Shown here piece after piece: positions 28,411 to 38,326 of a stretch of 64,000 nucleotides of DNA (positions within the stretch are counted from its first letter, which is position 1; every line of letters starts with the position of its first letter). The translations under genes and the position numbers were made by a program. Origin of the DNA: Vibrio amylolyticus (GTDB lineage: Bacteria > Pseudomonadota > Gammaproteobacteria > Enterobacterales > Vibrionaceae); the NCBI RefSeq assembly GCF_023145695.1, contig NZ_JAJHVV010000001.1, positions 1 through 64,000 of the forward strand, written 5' to 3'. The notes under the pieces were generated by a model. The model had not been told where the DNA came from. It did not search any database and saw nothing but the letters and a program-made list of their open reading frames with translations.

Positions 28411-29154
28411 TTAGAATGCGTAAGAGACGCCAAACTGGAACGCTTGCTCTTCATAGTGGTCAGCAATAAATGACGCCGTGGTATTACGGAACTCTACGTA
28501 AGGCTGAATCGCAGTCTCCACGTAAGACACACGAGCTTCGTAGTGACGATTCACATCGCGGTCATTATTTAGCCCATCTTCAAATTGCTTTTGATTTACA
28601 TAATTGAAAGATAATTCAGCCATGTGCATCAGTTCGTAAGAAAAGCCAAGGTCGACTCGACCAACCTGAGATTTATACGTGTTATGAGCATGCCCATGAC
28701 TGTGACCCGTTTGGTACGAAGATTTGTCCATAGAAGAGGTACCGTGGTCATAGCCAACACGAGCACTTAGCGTTAAGTCCCCAATAACTTGGTAGTCCGT
28801 ACCAACTCTAGCGCGAACCTCTTGGTCACCGACACCACCATCAGCGTAGGAGCCGTAAACGAATAGACCAACATCGTCAGTCACATTCATGTAGTGACCA
28901 ACACCAACCTGATAAAACTCATGGTCTCCCGCTTCAGCTTCAGCATAAACGAACGTACCGTGAGCATTCATATAAATAGCTTCAAAACCATAGCTTTGCT
29001 CAGTTTTAGTTTTACCGTGATTCGCTTCATCTTCAAATGCGGTAAAAACCTCAATTTGACTTCCCTTGGAAACATCAACATTGCCATGGGCCATAACCCC
29101 AAATGAAAGCAGCGTAGCCACAGTTGTAGGAAGTGCAATAATTGTTTTTTTCAT
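28411..29154 (-). CDS. outer-membrane beta-barrel protein with a His-rich loop
   Basis: From the ATG at 29154 (AAGGTT ribosome site) the protein has 247 residues. A signal peptide is cut after Ala22 or so, then alternating beta strands run to a terminal ...FQFGVSYAF, the aromatic end typical of outer-membrane barrels. A loop at about residues 150-165 carries TGHSHGHAHN, a likely metal-binding stretch. A Zur-like operator lies about 120 bases upstream. The substrate is unknown; a role in zinc uptake or binding is my inference from loop plus operator. It resembles the protein at 34651-35367 in size and style. Confidence 0.75.
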   Translation of the reverse strand: MKKTIIALPTTVATLLSFGVMAHGNVDVSKGSQIEVFTAFEDEANHGKTKTEQSYGFEAIYMNAHGTFVYAEAEAGDHEFYQVGVGHYMNVTDDVGLFVYGSYADGGVGDQEVRARVGTDYQVIGDLTLSARVGYDHGTSSMDKSSYQTGHSHGHAHNTYKSQVGRVDLGFSYELMHMAELSFNYVNQKQFEDGLNNDRDVNRHYEARVSYVETAIQPYVEFRNTTASFIADHYEEQAFQFGVSYAF

Positions 29155-29268
29155 TTTATAACCTTGATTGGAACAGTAGTAACGAGAAAGCCACCGGTAT
29201 GCGAGTGACTTTTTCAGAATCACTAGACGCTCATTAGTGGATATATGTAACGTGCCTCTAAAACAAAA

Positions 29269-29291
29269 ATTATGTTATAACATAACAATAC
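29269..29291 (-). promoter_or_regulatory. Zur-like operator
   Basis: The sequence contains TTATGTTATAACATAA, a perfect palindrome. It also aligns with the gamma-proteobacterial Zur pattern (ATGTTATA-N-TATAACAT): the left half is exact and the right half is CATAACAA, with 6 of 8 matching. It lies 115-137 bases upstream of the His-rich outer-membrane protein gene. The rest of the spacer to 29553 holds no gene. Confidence 0.45.
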
Positions 29292-29553
29292 ATTCTCAAC
29301 TAAAAATATATAAATCAATATTGAGACGTTGTTACCCACTCTTACGAACAGGAAATAAGTCATTGAAAAATCTATTTTAATAAAAAATAGACCAATAAAT
29401 TCGGGCTTAAAGAAAACGTGTTTTAATGGAATTAATCGAATGATTAGCCAACACTCTAAATATCGAGGTTGTTGAAAATTTAGGTGTGAAAGAACGTTCA
29501 AGTTATAAGAGATCAAACTTAAGCGGTAGATTCTTGGTGTGGTAAAAAATCAA

Positions 29554-29579
29554 AACGCCCCCGACGAGTCGGAGGCGTT
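29554..29579 (-). terminator. terminator of trhO
   Basis: Stem AACGCCCCCGAC / GTCGGAGGCGTT with one mismatch and a 2-4-base loop, 53 bases past the trhO stop, with an A-rich (U-rich in RNA) run on the downstream side. Confidence 0.8.
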
Positions 29580-29631
29580 CAATTTTAATGGGCTTTAGAA
29601 TAAATACTGGCTATTCACCACTGAATATCTT

Positions 29632-30621
29632 CTACTTTGCTTCCTTACCAGAACGCTGCTGTTCTTTCATCGCAAGCTTTTGCTTTTTACGTTGTTCTAT
29701 TAGGTTTGCAGCTTCACCACCAACATGGGTTTCACCACGAGCGTTTGACAGCTGTACCTGCTTTTCGCGTTCACGGAATCGTGCCTTTTGCTCATCGCTG
29801 TGCTTGTCGATACACTTAGGGCAGCTCACCCCTTTTTCGAAATGCTCAGACGCTTGATCTTCAGCGGTAATAGGCAAGCGGCAAGCGTTACAAACATCGT
29901 AACCACTTTTCTCTAATTGATGGTTAACCGCGACGCGACCATCAAATACGTAGCAATCGCCTTCCCACATAGTCTCTGCTTCTGGCACTTCTTCTAAGTA
30001 TTTAAGAATACCGCCTTCAAGATGATAAACCTCATCAAAGCCCTGCTCTTTCATGTAGGCAGTAGACTTTTCACAGCGAATACCACCAGTACAGAACATC
30101 GCCACTTTTTTATGTTTCGCAGGATCTAGGTTATCTGCAACATACTGCGGGAATTCACGAAACGTTTCAGTGTTTGGATTAACGGCGTTTTTAAAGGTAC
30201 CGATGTCTACTTCATAATCGTTACGTGTATCAACAAGGAGTACTTCAGGATCCGAAATCAGTGCATTCCAATCAGCAGGCTTAACATAGGTTCCTACGAC
30301 GTTGAGCGGGTCGATACCTTCAACACCCATAGTGACGATCTCTTTTTTCAATTTCACTTTAGTGCGATTGAAAGGCTGCTCTGCATTGAAGGATTCTTTG
30401 TAAACCACATCAGCAAGGCGAGAATCGAGTTTGAACCACTCTAGCAACGCATCAATGGATTCGCGCTTGGCTGCTACCGTACCGTTGATTCCTTCGCTGG
30501 CTAACAGCAAAGTACCGCGAATATTATTCGCTTCGAGGAGTTCAGTGAGGGGCTGGCGAATTTCTTGGTAATCTTCAAGCGTTACAAACTTGTATAACGC
30601 GCATACAACATATTGAGACAT
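29632..30621 (-). CDS. trhO: tRNA uridine(34) hydroxylase TrhO (rhodanese family)
   Basis: From the ATG at 30621 (GAAGGAAAAACC in front) the 329-residue protein starts with an acylphosphatase-like domain (YVVCALYKF...[15 protein letters not shown]). A rhodanese domain follows with catalytic Cys in [12 protein letters not shown], then a C-terminal zinc-binding tail (CNACRLP...CPKC). TrhO, formerly YceA, makes 5-hydroxyuridine at position 34 of certain tRNAs using O2. An upstream in-frame ATG would add 34 residues outside the family pattern. Confidence 0.93.
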   Translation of the reverse strand: MSQYVVCALYKFVTLEDYQEIRQPLTELLEANNIRGTLLLASEGINGTVAAKRESIDALLEWFKLDSRLADVVYKESFNAEQPFNRTKVKLKKEIVTMGVEGIDPLNVVGTYVKPADWNALISDPEVLLVDTRNDYEVDIGTFKNAVNPNTETFREFPQYVADNLDPAKHKKVAMFCTGGIRCEKSTAYMKEQGFDEVYHLEGGILKYLEEVPEAETMWEGDCYVFDGRVAVNHQLEKSGYDVCNACRLPITAEDQASEHFEKGVSCPKCIDKHSDEQKARFREREKQVQLSNARGETHVGGEAANLIEQRKKQKLAMKEQQRSGKEAK

Positions 30622-30872
30622 GGTTTTTCCTTCTGCGAGCTGGAACGTAAATCCAGTGCGTGTCTTTAAAGACGGTTTAAAATCACGCGAAGTATAACTA
30701 AGCATAGGCTTCACAAAAACCAACCAAAAACAGGGCTATTTATCCTTTAAATAAACAGGGTTAATAGCCACGCGAAAAAAGTGGTACGGGATCTCTTTAG
30801 GCGATATCAAAATTGATTTACCTGGTTTGACCAGTTAACATTAATTTCACACTTCAATAACAGAGTTTCATT

Positions 30873-31673
30873 ATGCACATTGATACCCTACTTCACCAAG
30901 TTCAAGAATGCGCAGTCAACGACTCAACAATGACATTTCCAGATAACTGGACACAAGGAAGAACCGCATTCGGTGGTATTTCGGCAGCACTGTTATATAC
31001 CGCAATAAAAACCAAAGTGGCCGACAATCGCCCTTTACGCTCTCTTACCACGAACTTTGTAGGGCCCCTTATCGTCGACATGCCTTTCTCTTTTGAAATT
31101 GAAGTTCTGCGAGAAGGAAAGAATGCGTCACAGTTAACTGGCCGAATTATTCAAAACAACGAAGTCGCCGTCATACAGCAAGCCAGTTTTGGCATAGAAA
31201 GGTTTTCTGAAGTGGAAGTGGGCAATTCTATTTCTCACGAACTGAAATCGCCAGAGTTATTGCCCCAAGTCCCTGTTATTCCATCGGTTACACCGAACTT
31301 TATTGCCAATATGGATCTGGCCATTGATGACGGCGCAATGCCTTACAGTGGTACGCAGCAATCCCATTTAAATGGATGGATGCGCTTTAAACACCCACCA
31401 GAGAAAATTACCGACGCTCACTTAATCTGCTTAATTGACGCTTGGCCGCCTGCCGTACTGCAGATGATGAAACAACCATCACCAGCCAGTACCATGATGT
31501 GGAACCTTGAGTTCATTCATCCGCACAAGCCTGTTGAGCCAACAGATTGGTTTGCCTATAAAGCCATAACTCGACAAGCGGCGAATGGCTACGCCCACCT
31601 AGAAGCTGACATCTGGAACGATGAAGGAGACCTTATTGCGATTAGCCGACAAAGCGTGGCCGTGTTCAGTTAA
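30873..31673 (+). CDS. thioesterase-family protein (double hotdog, TesB-like)
   Basis: The 266-residue protein has two hotdog-fold halves: an N-terminal one (about 18-110: GGISAALLYTAIKTKV, TNFVGPLIVDMP) and a C-terminal one (about 130-265: HLNGWMRFKHP, LIDAWPPAVL, WFAYKAITRQAANGYAHLEADIWNDEGDLIAISRQSVAVF). This is the acyl-CoA thioesterase layout (4HBT_3 type). It probably hydrolyses an acyl-CoA; the chain preference cannot be read. Divergent from trhO, monocistronic, with a terminator behind. Confidence 0.85.
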   Translation: MHIDTLLHQVQECAVNDSTMTFPDNWTQGRTAFGGISAALLYTAIKTKVADNRPLRSLTTNFVGPLIVDMPFSFEIEVLREGKNASQLTGRIIQNNEVAVIQQASFGIERFSEVEVGNSISHELKSPELLPQVPVIPSVTPNFIANMDLAIDDGAMPYSGTQQSHLNGWMRFKHPPEKITDAHLICLIDAWPPAVLQMMKQPSPASTMMWNLEFIHPHKPVEPTDWFAYKAITRQAANGYAHLEADIWNDEGDLIAISRQSVAVFS

Positions 31674-31702
31674 CGATTAGGCTTCCATTAACCCTATATA
31701 AA

Positions 31703-31734
31703 AACTGCCGAGTCGTTAAACGATCTCGGCAGTT
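31703..31734. terminator. bidirectional terminator
   Basis: Arms AACTGCCGAG / CTCGGCAGTT plus three more pairs around a short loop, placed between the convergent thioesterase and ybiT genes. Confidence 0.88.
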
Positions 31735-31766
31735 ATGATTTCAACTTGTGACTATTTTTTTAAAGT

Positions 31767-33371
31767 CTATGACGCCGCTAACGCCTTCTTCTGGTGCGCT
31801 AGATATTCGTCGTACGTCCCTTGGAAATTAACAAGCTTCTTGTCTTTTACATCAATGATTGATGTCGCCAGTGATGATACAAACTCACGGTCATGGCTCA
31901 CAAAAATCAGCGTGCCTTGGTAATCCTTCAAAGCATTGTTGAGTGCTTCGATTGCTTCCATATCCATGTGGTTGGTTGGCTCATCCATAACAAGAACGTT
32001 AATGTCTTGCATCATTAGCTTGCCAAACAACAGACGGTTCTTTTCACCACCAGAACAGTTCTTCGCTTTTTTGTTTGCATCATCAGCAGTAAATAGCAGA
32101 CGACCTAAAATTCCACGAACCATCAAATCATCGTGTTTAGTGGTACGCCACTGTGATATCCAATCGAAGATGCTTAAATCGTTGTCAAAGTCAGCAGTGC
32201 TATCTTGTGGGCAATACCCAAATGTTGCATTTTCTGACCATTTCACCACACCTTCTTTCTGCTCTAGCTCATTCACTAGACAGCGTAGAAACGTTGTTTT
32301 ACCCACACCGTTTTCACCGATAACCGCAAGGCGTGTACCTGCTTCTAACAGCAAGTTACCCTTTTCAAACAGCATGCCTTCTTCAAATCCGTGCCCTAGA
32401 TCTTTTAACTCAAGTGCTAATCGATGCAGTTTCTTACCTTCACCAAAATCGATAGACGGGCTAACACGGCTAGATGACTTCACTTCGTCTAGCTTGATTT
32501 TGTCCATTTTCTTCGCACGTGAGCTTGCCTGTTTCGCTTTAGACGCGTTCGCACCAAAACGGTTAACGAAGTCTTGAAGTTCACTGATTTCAGCGGCCTT
32601 TTTAGCATTACTTGAAAGTAACTGTTCGCGAATTAGACCTGATGCTTCAAGGAAATACTCGTAGTTACCTGGGTAGATACGAAGCTCACCGTAGTCGATA
32701 TCTGCCATGTGCGTACAGACTGAGTTCAAGAAGTGACGATCGTGTGAGATAATGATCATTGTACATTTACGTTGATTCAGCTCTTCACCAAGCCAGTTGA
32801 TGGTATTGATGTCCAAGTTGTTGGTTGGTTCATCAAGAAGCAGAATATCTGGGTTCGCGAACAGTGCTTGAGCCAATAACACACGCAGCTTCCAACCCGG
32901 CGCAACTTGCTGCATTAAGCCGAAGTGGAACTCTTCTTCAATACCCGCTTGAATCAAGATATCGCCCGCACGTGCTTCGGCGGTGTAACCGTCCATTTCT
33001 GCGAATTCGCTTTCAAGGTCGGCAACTTTCATTCCATCTTCTTCGCTCATTTCTGGCAATGAATAGATACGGTCACGCTCTTGTTTGATTTCCCACAGTT
33101 TACGGTCACCCATGATCACGACATCAATAACGTTATATTCTTCAAACGCAAACTGATCTTGGCTCAATACGCCAAGCTTTTCTCCAGGAGTGATTGATAC
33201 GTTACCTGAGCTTGGCGTCAATGCCCCACTAAGAATCTTCATGAAGGTTGATTTACCACAGCCGTTGGCGCCAATTAAGCCATAACGGTTACCATTACCG
33301 AACTTAGCTGAAATGTTTTCAAATAAAGGCTCTGCGCCAAATTGCATGGTGATGTTTGCGGTTGAAATCAA
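31767..33371 (-). CDS. ybiT: ABC-F ATPase YbiT
   Basis: The 534-residue soluble protein has two ABC ATPase domains. Domain 1 has Walker [10 protein letters not shown] and [11 protein letters not shown]. Domain 2 has GENGVGKTT, the signature [10 protein letters not shown] and [10 protein letters not shown]. An interdomain linker lies at about 240-300. The first signature is [13 protein letters not shown] rather than LSGGQ, a trait I know from YbiT itself. ABC-F proteins act on ribosomes; YbiT is a housekeeping member, not a resistance factor as far as known. The length matches E. coli YbiT. Confidence 0.93.
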   Translation of the reverse strand: MISTANITMQFGAEPLFENISAKFGNGNRYGLIGANGCGKSTFMKILSGALTPSSGNVSITPGEKLGVLSQDQFAFEEYNVIDVVIMGDRKLWEIKQERDRIYSLPEMSEEDGMKVADLESEFAEMDGYTAEARAGDILIQAGIEEEFHFGLMQQVAPGWKLRVLLAQALFANPDILLLDEPTNNLDINTINWLGEELNQRKCTMIIISHDRHFLNSVCTHMADIDYGELRIYPGNYEYFLEASGLIREQLLSSNAKKAAEISELQDFVNRFGANASKAKQASSRAKKMDKIKLDEVKSSSRVSPSIDFGEGKKLHRLALELKDLGHGFEEGMLFEKGNLLLEAGTRLAVIGENGVGKTTFLRCLVNELEQKEGVVKWSENATFGYCPQDSTADFDNDLSIFDWISQWRTTKHDDLMVRGILGRLLFTADDANKKAKNCSGGEKNRLLFGKLMMQDINVLVMDEPTNHMDMEAIEALNNALKDYQGTLIFVSHDREFVSSLATSIIDVKDKKLVNFQGTYDEYLAHQKKALAAS

Positions 33372-33613
33372 AGAAATATTCCTAGATATTAAGATTGGCT
33401 ATTCACGTTTAAAGATAGGCCGAATCGACTGAATGTAAACAACAAGTTTGTAGGCGGCGAATTATACAGATTTATTGAACAAAGAACAGATGTGAGACGT
33501 AAGTCACACCTTATAATTCGCTCTAGAAGGTGAAACATAGCCCACCGTTAGACGCTTCACGCCAATAGTGAGCACAAACATGTTATATACAAACGTTTTC
33601 AAGGAGGAGAACC

Positions 33614-34039
33614 ATGCAAGGGTATCGAATAAGTACACAGTCAAATGAGATGGATATCGACGTCATACACTCTTTTATCTCAACAAGTTATTGGGCGAAA
33701 GGGATACCCAAAGCAACCATGCAGAAAGCGATTGATCACTCACTGTGCTTTGGTGTGTTTGATGAAAATCAGAATCAAATTGGCTTCGCTCGCACAATCA
33801 CTGATTACACGACTTACGCGTATTTGGCAGACGTCTTTATTCTTGAACATCACCGAGGAAAAGGACTGAGTAAATGGTTAATTAACACGGTGTTAGAACA
33901 TCCAGATTTACAAGGATTACGAAGAATCGTTTTAGCCACTAGGGACGCACACGGCTTATACGCTCAAAACAACTTTAAGCCTTTATCGACTCCAGAGAAT
34001 ATGATGGAGATTTGGACGCCAAATATTTACCAGTTATAG
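33614..34039 (+). CDS. GNAT-family N-acetyltransferase
   Basis: The 141-residue protein is a single GNAT domain with the acetyl-CoA loop HHRGKGLSKWL (about 78-88). The C-terminal part is RIVLATRDAHGLYAQNNFKPL. It would acetylate an amine on an unknown small molecule or protein. An excellent ribosome site (AAGGAGGAG) lies in front of the ATG. It stands alone between ybiT (divergent) and a glycine-zipper gene (convergent). Confidence 0.88.
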   Translation: MQGYRISTQSNEMDIDVIHSFISTSYWAKGIPKATMQKAIDHSLCFGVFDENQNQIGFARTITDYTTYAYLADVFILEHHRGKGLSKWLINTVLEHPDLQGLRRIVLATRDAHGLYAQNNFKPLSTPENMMEIWTPNIYQL

Positions 34040-34150
34040 CTACCTAATAACTGGCTCTATAATTTCCGTTTTTTGTTAACGCCCTACGAGCCCAACATGG
34101 AAACATAGCAGGGTTACAATTAGGGCGAATCATTTTGAATGCGATAGTGA

Positions 34151-34588
34151 TCAGTTGAGTGCGATGTACCCTCGCCCTTGCATACAGTTACGCATGAGAT
34201 CGTCACGCTCCTTTTGATTGGCCGACGCGGCGGTATTTTTTGACCCTCTGCCCGATAATATCCCAATTGTCGTTCCAATTGCGGCGCCCGTTTTTGCTGC
34301 GCTACTTCCAGAATTTCCAGACACACTGCCCGCTATCGCGCCCGCAGTGGCACCACGTAGGCCTCGTTTTACTCCCTGTTCAACGGCACCTTGCCCCTCG
34401 TTGTGACCAACATTATCCAGTAAATGATAGCACTGCTGATGATCATCATTGAACTCGGTAGTGTCGTACTGAGACTGATCAAAAATAATGGTATGAGCAT
34501 TGGCATACGTCGGCATAGCCGCAAACAGCAATACTCCAATCGCGGCCCCTGTATTAATGATTCGGTTGCGCAGAGATTCGTTTTTCAT
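34151..34588 (-). CDS. exported glycine-zipper protein
   Basis: The 145-residue protein has a signal peptide (cut near Ala31) and a glycine/alanine/serine zipper stretch (about 73-118: GLRGATAGAIAGSVSGNSG...GAAIGTTIGILSGRGS). Two Cys lie outside it (CYHLL and NCMQGRG). Such proteins are periplasmic or outer-membrane associated and of unknown function; the C-terminal CMQGRGY motif is common in this group. Monocistronic; the beta-barrel gene upstream on the same strand is 62 bases away. Confidence 0.8.
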   Translation of the reverse strand: MKNESLRNRIINTGAAIGVLLFAAMPTYANAHTIIFDQSQYDTTEFNDDHQQCYHLLDNVGHNEGQGAVEQGVKRGLRGATAGAIAGSVSGNSGSSAAKTGAAIGTTIGILSGRGSKNTAASANQKERDDLMRNCMQGRGYIALN

Positions 34589-34650
34589 AAAATTGCCCCT
34601 TCACAAAGGTGGCAAATCCGTCTGCCGATTAAGTAGTCGTGATTAAGTGA

Positions 34651-35367
34651 TTAAAAATCGTAAGAAAGACCAAGCGTGACAACATTGTCGTTGTCAATTG
34701 GGCCCATTGACGAGCCGTTGATAAGTAGCTCACCTTCGTTGGTATTGAAATAGGTGTATTTCACGTATGGCGTCCAGTCATTGATCGTTTTAGAAAGAAC
34801 AAACTCATGTTCATTGGTACGGTATTCACCTTGCGTGAATGCACCGCTGATAGAAGAATGAATATAGCCGTTAGAACCATCACTATTTTCATGGGTGTAT
34901 TGGTAATCTATACTCCAACCATCATGTGAGTAACCTGCACCGACTAAAAACTTGTTGGTATTGATACTCGTATCACTCAAGTTTTCCAATATCTGACCAG
35001 ATTGCTTGTACCCCAAGCCACCGAGTACATAAAGGCTCTCAGTCAACTGGTAGTCGAGAATACCTTCAACCAAAATTTCTTCGCCTGTTTCCCACTTACC
35101 GAGTTCGCCATAAAGATTAAATGTGAGCGAGTCGTTTATCTGAAAGTCATGGCCATAACCCGCAGCTAACCAACCCTGATCATCAAAACCGATATAGACT
35201 TGACCATTGTCAGACGTGTCAATCAGCGCGCCTGCTTCTGTTGTGTAAACACCATTATCAGCGGCGTTCGACGCCACATTTTGTTCCACGTAAACTTGAG
35301 TAGAGCTGGCAAAAGCGGCGCTACTTGCCAGTGACAGAGATAGGGCAATTAAGGTTCTTTTTTTCAT
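34651..35367 (-). CDS. outer-membrane beta-barrel protein, likely LysR-regulated
   Basis: From the ATG at 35367 (GGAG ribosome site) the protein has 238 residues. The signal peptide ends SSAAFA at about residue 21. Regular amphipathic strands follow and the protein ends with ...TLGLSYDF, the aromatic terminus of outer-membrane barrels. The function is unknown. Upstream, at 35411-35433, lies a TAAAT-N3-ATTTA element almost the same as one in front of the divergent MBL operon on the other side of the LysR gene, so the same regulator may control both. Confidence 0.75.
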   Translation of the reverse strand: MKKRTLIALSLSLASSAAFASSTQVYVEQNVASNAADNGVYTTEAGALIDTSDNGQVYIGFDDQGWLAAGYGHDFQINDSLTFNLYGELGKWETGEEILVEGILDYQLTESLYVLGGLGYKQSGQILENLSDTSINTNKFLVGAGYSHDGWSIDYQYTHENSDGSNGYIHSSISGAFTQGEYRTNEHEFVLSKTINDWTPYVKYTYFNTNEGELLINGSSMGPIDNDNVVTLGLSYDF

Positions 35368-35410
35368 GATTTCTCCAATACAGTTGAGCTTGATTAGCTG
35401 CTGGAGATTA

Positions 35411-35433
35411 TGAAACGTAAATTTCATTTAATT
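35411..35433 (-). promoter_or_regulatory. LysR-type operator-like site (copy 2)
   Basis: Contains TAAATTTCATTTA (35418-35430), a T-N11-A inverted repeat. It lies within a 23-base stretch that shares 16 positions with the palindrome at 36452-36474. It is 51 bases upstream of the beta-barrel gene's ATG. Confidence 0.5.
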
Positions 35434-35503
35434 AAGGCGGTAAACTTTAGATAATATATCAATTCTATTTATGACTGAGCGTTTCTAGACACTTAGATTC
35501 ACT

Positions 35504-36343
35504 TCACCTATTTTTCGTGAGCGCCGACTTTAGTGATTCACGTACTTTCATGTGTTGCTCGTCTTTTGCGTAGCGTCGATGATAGAGCATTCTGAACTTA
35601 ATTGGTCTTAGCTTAATGGGGAACGTGTGCACCCTAAGGTTTAGTGCAGGAGCGAGTTTTTCAGCCAACGAACGCGTCGACGCAGCAATATAGTCGGTCG
35701 AGCTTGCCAACATAAGCATGCTTGAGATCGAACTGGTTTCTATTCGAATTTTACGAGGCTCTATATCGCTATCAGACAAGAACTCCACGGTATCCATCTC
35801 TGCCCGTCGAATTTTTAGGGCGATATGTTCTTCCTGAAAATACTCTTCTTTCGTTATTGATTCGCCAATACGTGGATGATCAATACGAGTTAAGCAGACG
35901 GGCTCTTCATCAAACAAGACCTCTTCAATCAAAGAGTGTTTCTTACTGGAAACAACATCCACCACAATATCCACTTTCTGAGCGATCAGCGCGTCAAACA
36001 ACTCATTCTCTTCTAACGGGGCTTCGGTAAAATTGACTCCGTCGACACCACTAATGAAATGCAGCAAGCTCTCGGTGCAATACACATTTAAATTGCTCGT
36101 CTGCTGTTCGACCGTACCGATGATATTCAGAGGATCTTCTATTTTGTTCGCGAGCGACACCGCCGCCCCTGTGGGTGCAATGCCTCTCCCCTCTCGAACA
36201 AACAGGGTTTTCCCCACCACCGATTCAAGTCGCTTAATGGCTGCGCTCACCGCGGGTTGAGTCAGGTCTAACTGATCAGAAGCTGCCGTAATGGAGCCGT
36301 GTTTGTACACCGCTAAGAATGTCGTCAGTAGATTCAAGTCCAA
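35504..36343 (-). CDS. LysR-type transcriptional regulator
   Basis: The 279-residue protein has an N-terminal winged helix (about 1-60: GSITAASDQLDLTQPAVSAAIKRLE) and a periplasmic-binding-like effector domain (about 85-275). It is divergent from the exported MBL operon, with a 245-base spacer carrying a strong palindrome, the classic arrangement for a LysR regulator and its target. The effector is unknown. The effector domain contains no obvious metal-ligand cluster. Confidence 0.92.
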   Translation of the reverse strand: MDLNLLTTFLAVYKHGSITAASDQLDLTQPAVSAAIKRLESVVGKTLFVREGRGIAPTGAAVSLANKIEDPLNIIGTVEQQTSNLNVYCTESLLHFISGVDGVNFTEAPLEENELFDALIAQKVDIVVDVVSSKKHSLIEEVLFDEEPVCLTRIDHPRIGESITKEEYFQEEHIALKIRRAEMDTVEFLSDSDIEPRKIRIETSSISSMLMLASSTDYIAASTRSLAEKLAPALNLRVHTFPIKLRPIKFRMLYHRRYAKDEQHMKVRESLKSALTKNR

Positions 36344-36451
36344 TTCTGTCTCTCACTTTTATTATCGTGAATCATCACATTATCAATGGATCATCACAGG
36401 CACTGTTTATTGCTCATCAATAACGAAACACGCGTGGCAATATCAACCATG

Positions 36452-36474
36452 AAACATAAATTCAATTTATGTTT
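36452..36474 (+). promoter_or_regulatory. LysR-type operator (copy 1), perfect palindrome
   Basis: Arms AAACATAAAT and ATTTATGTTT, perfect over 10 bases with a TCA spacer; the core TAAATTCAATTTA fits T-N11-A. It lies between the divergent LysR and MBL genes, about 115 bases upstream of the MBL start and 109 bases from the LysR start. Confidence 0.65.
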
Positions 36475-36588
36475 AAAGCATAGTTCACTCTATATAACAA
36501 ACCTTCATTTATCAATAAACTTGTTTGCATCGGAGTGAGGAAGGAACTTCATTTCAACTTTTAAAGACTCAAACCGATAGGTGGAACT

Positions 36589-38208
36589 ATGAAAACTTAC
36601 GCAAAATTATCCGTTATCTCTACAGCAATGATTATTGCAACAACGGCTTTCGCGGCTGACCCAATGATGGAATACAACACGAAGCAAACCAATTCTGATA
36701 TTCAGAAACTTCAAAAATTCGAATATCACGATGGTGAAACATTAGAAGAATATTTAGCAACGCAACCTGAAGGAAACCTGTATTCGTCTGAAGAAGAAGT
36801 ATTGGCGGTTCTAATGGGCGGCGTAAACAACGGCGACTACCGTAAAGAAACCAACACTGGCTGGAAAGAAGGGTTAATGTTTGAAGGCATCGCACCGTAT
36901 GGTGACCACATGGTGTCTGGCGCTAACTGGTTCCCTCGTACTGAAGAAGTTCAACCTGACGAAATGCGCGTCACCTTCATGGGTACGTCACCAATGATTC
37001 GCCCAGGGCAAGCCAACACATCTATCTATGTCGAACTCGGCAACGGATCTAATTTTGTCTTCGACCTTGGTGAAGGATCAATCGCGAACTACGTCGCCGC
37101 GGGGGTCGCAATGAACGAGCTTGACCACATCTTCATCACTCACTTGCACGTTGATCACTATGGCTCACTGCCTTACTTGTACCAATTTGGTGGTTGGAAT
37201 GGCCGCTGGGAAAAGCCACTAAACATCTATGGGCCAAGTGGCGCAACACCGGAATACGGTACGCGACACATGGTTGAAGGCATGCAACAAATGCTGAACT
37301 GGCACACAGATGCGTTTGATGTGTTTCCTTCCGGCAACGACATTGTGGTTCATGAATTCGATTTCCGAGATGACGGCGGCGTGATTTACGACAAAGACAA
37401 CGTGGAAGTGATTCACTGGCGACGCAGCCACGCTAAAGATGGGGCATCTGGCTACCGTTTGAACTGGACTCAAGATGATGGACGCGTGCTGTCGTTCGTA
37501 TGGACAGGTGACGGCCGACCAACCGAACTCGACCTGAAATACGCGAAAGGTGCGGATCTGTTTATTACTGAATTGCAAACAGAAACGTTTGGTGTTTCAT
37601 CCATCATTCAAGGTGTACCACCGTTCCTAGCACGATACACGGTCGATACACACCATACGCCAGCTTACGCGGCGGGTTATGTGGCAAACGAAGTACAGCC
37701 GCGCTTATTTATGACAACACACATGACGTTTGACCCTTACCTCAACGAAGAAACGGTCGCGGAAGTTCGTCACCACTGGCAAGGCCCTTACCACTTCGGT
37801 GCGCCAGACGGCATTGTCGTGAACATGACCAAAGACAACGCTTGGGTTCGTGAAGGCATACTTCCAGACTTCCCGAACGCAAGAGCGCCACAATTTGATA
37901 TGGCTGATGGCTCAGAGTTCAGAATTCCAATGCCGAAAAACAGCCGTGAAGACATTCAAGAGCAAGAGATACGTGATTTAGAGCTAGACCCTAAACTGTA
38001 CTACCCAGAAGGCTACATGCCTGAGTTATTAACAGAATGGCCGGTCGACCGCGATATTGTCATGCCAGCAGAACAAATCCCTGCATCGATGAAAGATGGT
38101 ATGAACACGAAGCAAGAGTACATGGATAGAGTACGTGAACACCACGGTTTGGAGCGTCAGTCAGTGACTCGCCCAACCCAACCCGGTGAAGCGGTCACAA
38201 CAGACTAA
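36589..38208 (+). CDS. exported metallo-beta-lactamase-fold hydrolase
   Basis: The 539-residue protein has a signal peptide (cut after about Ala22, TTAFA). An MBL fold spans about 120-400, with the zinc motif THLHVDHYGSLPYL (HxHxDH) preceded by VFDLGEG. Later ligands appear as Asp in VWTGDGRPT and His in TTHMTFDP. The N-terminal 100 and C-terminal 120 residues are outside the core. Homologues are sometimes named after GntH of guanitoxin biosynthesis (from memory), but nothing else of that pathway is here. The substrate is unknown. First gene of an operon with two other exported proteins, divergent from a LysR regulator. Confidence 0.85.
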   Translation: MKTYAKLSVISTAMIIATTAFAADPMMEYNTKQTNSDIQKLQKFEYHDGETLEEYLATQPEGNLYSSEEEVLAVLMGGVNNGDYRKETNTGWKEGLMFEGIAPYGDHMVSGANWFPRTEEVQPDEMRVTFMGTSPMIRPGQANTSIYVELGNGSNFVFDLGEGSIANYVAAGVAMNELDHIFITHLHVDHYGSLPYLYQFGGWNGRWEKPLNIYGPSGATPEYGTRHMVEGMQQMLNWHTDAFDVFPSGNDIVVHEFDFRDDGGVIYDKDNVEVIHWRRSHAKDGASGYRLNWTQDDGRVLSFVWTGDGRPTELDLKYAKGADLFITELQTETFGVSSIIQGVPPFLARYTVDTHHTPAYAAGYVANEVQPRLFMTTHMTFDPYLNEETVAEVRHHWQGPYHFGAPDGIVVNMTKDNAWVREGILPDFPNARAPQFDMADGSEFRIPMPKNSREDIQEQEIRDLELDPKLYYPEGYMPELLTEWPVDRDIVMPAEQIPASMKDGMNTKQEYMDRVREHHGLERQSVTRPTQPGEAVTTD

Positions 38209-38326
38209 GGGTAAACATCACTGAACGAGAGGGCTAAACGCAATACCGCGAGCCATGCCCTCTCCTAACCAAACTTACGCTTACTTATCTATCACATTTT
38301 GTATTTACTCACTATTGGAGTTCAAC

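Noticed and set aside
29223..29516. 97-residue minus-strand frame upstream of the outer-membrane-protein gene
   Set aside because: Low-complexity AT-rich sequence covering the Zur-like site; no ribosome site and no recognisable domain.
31936..32577. 213-residue plus-strand frame inside ybiT
   Set aside because: Antisense shadow of a strongly coding gene.
36589..38208. Guanitoxin biosynthesis
   Set aside because: The family name in databases may suggest it, but no other pathway gene is near and the protein carries an export signal.
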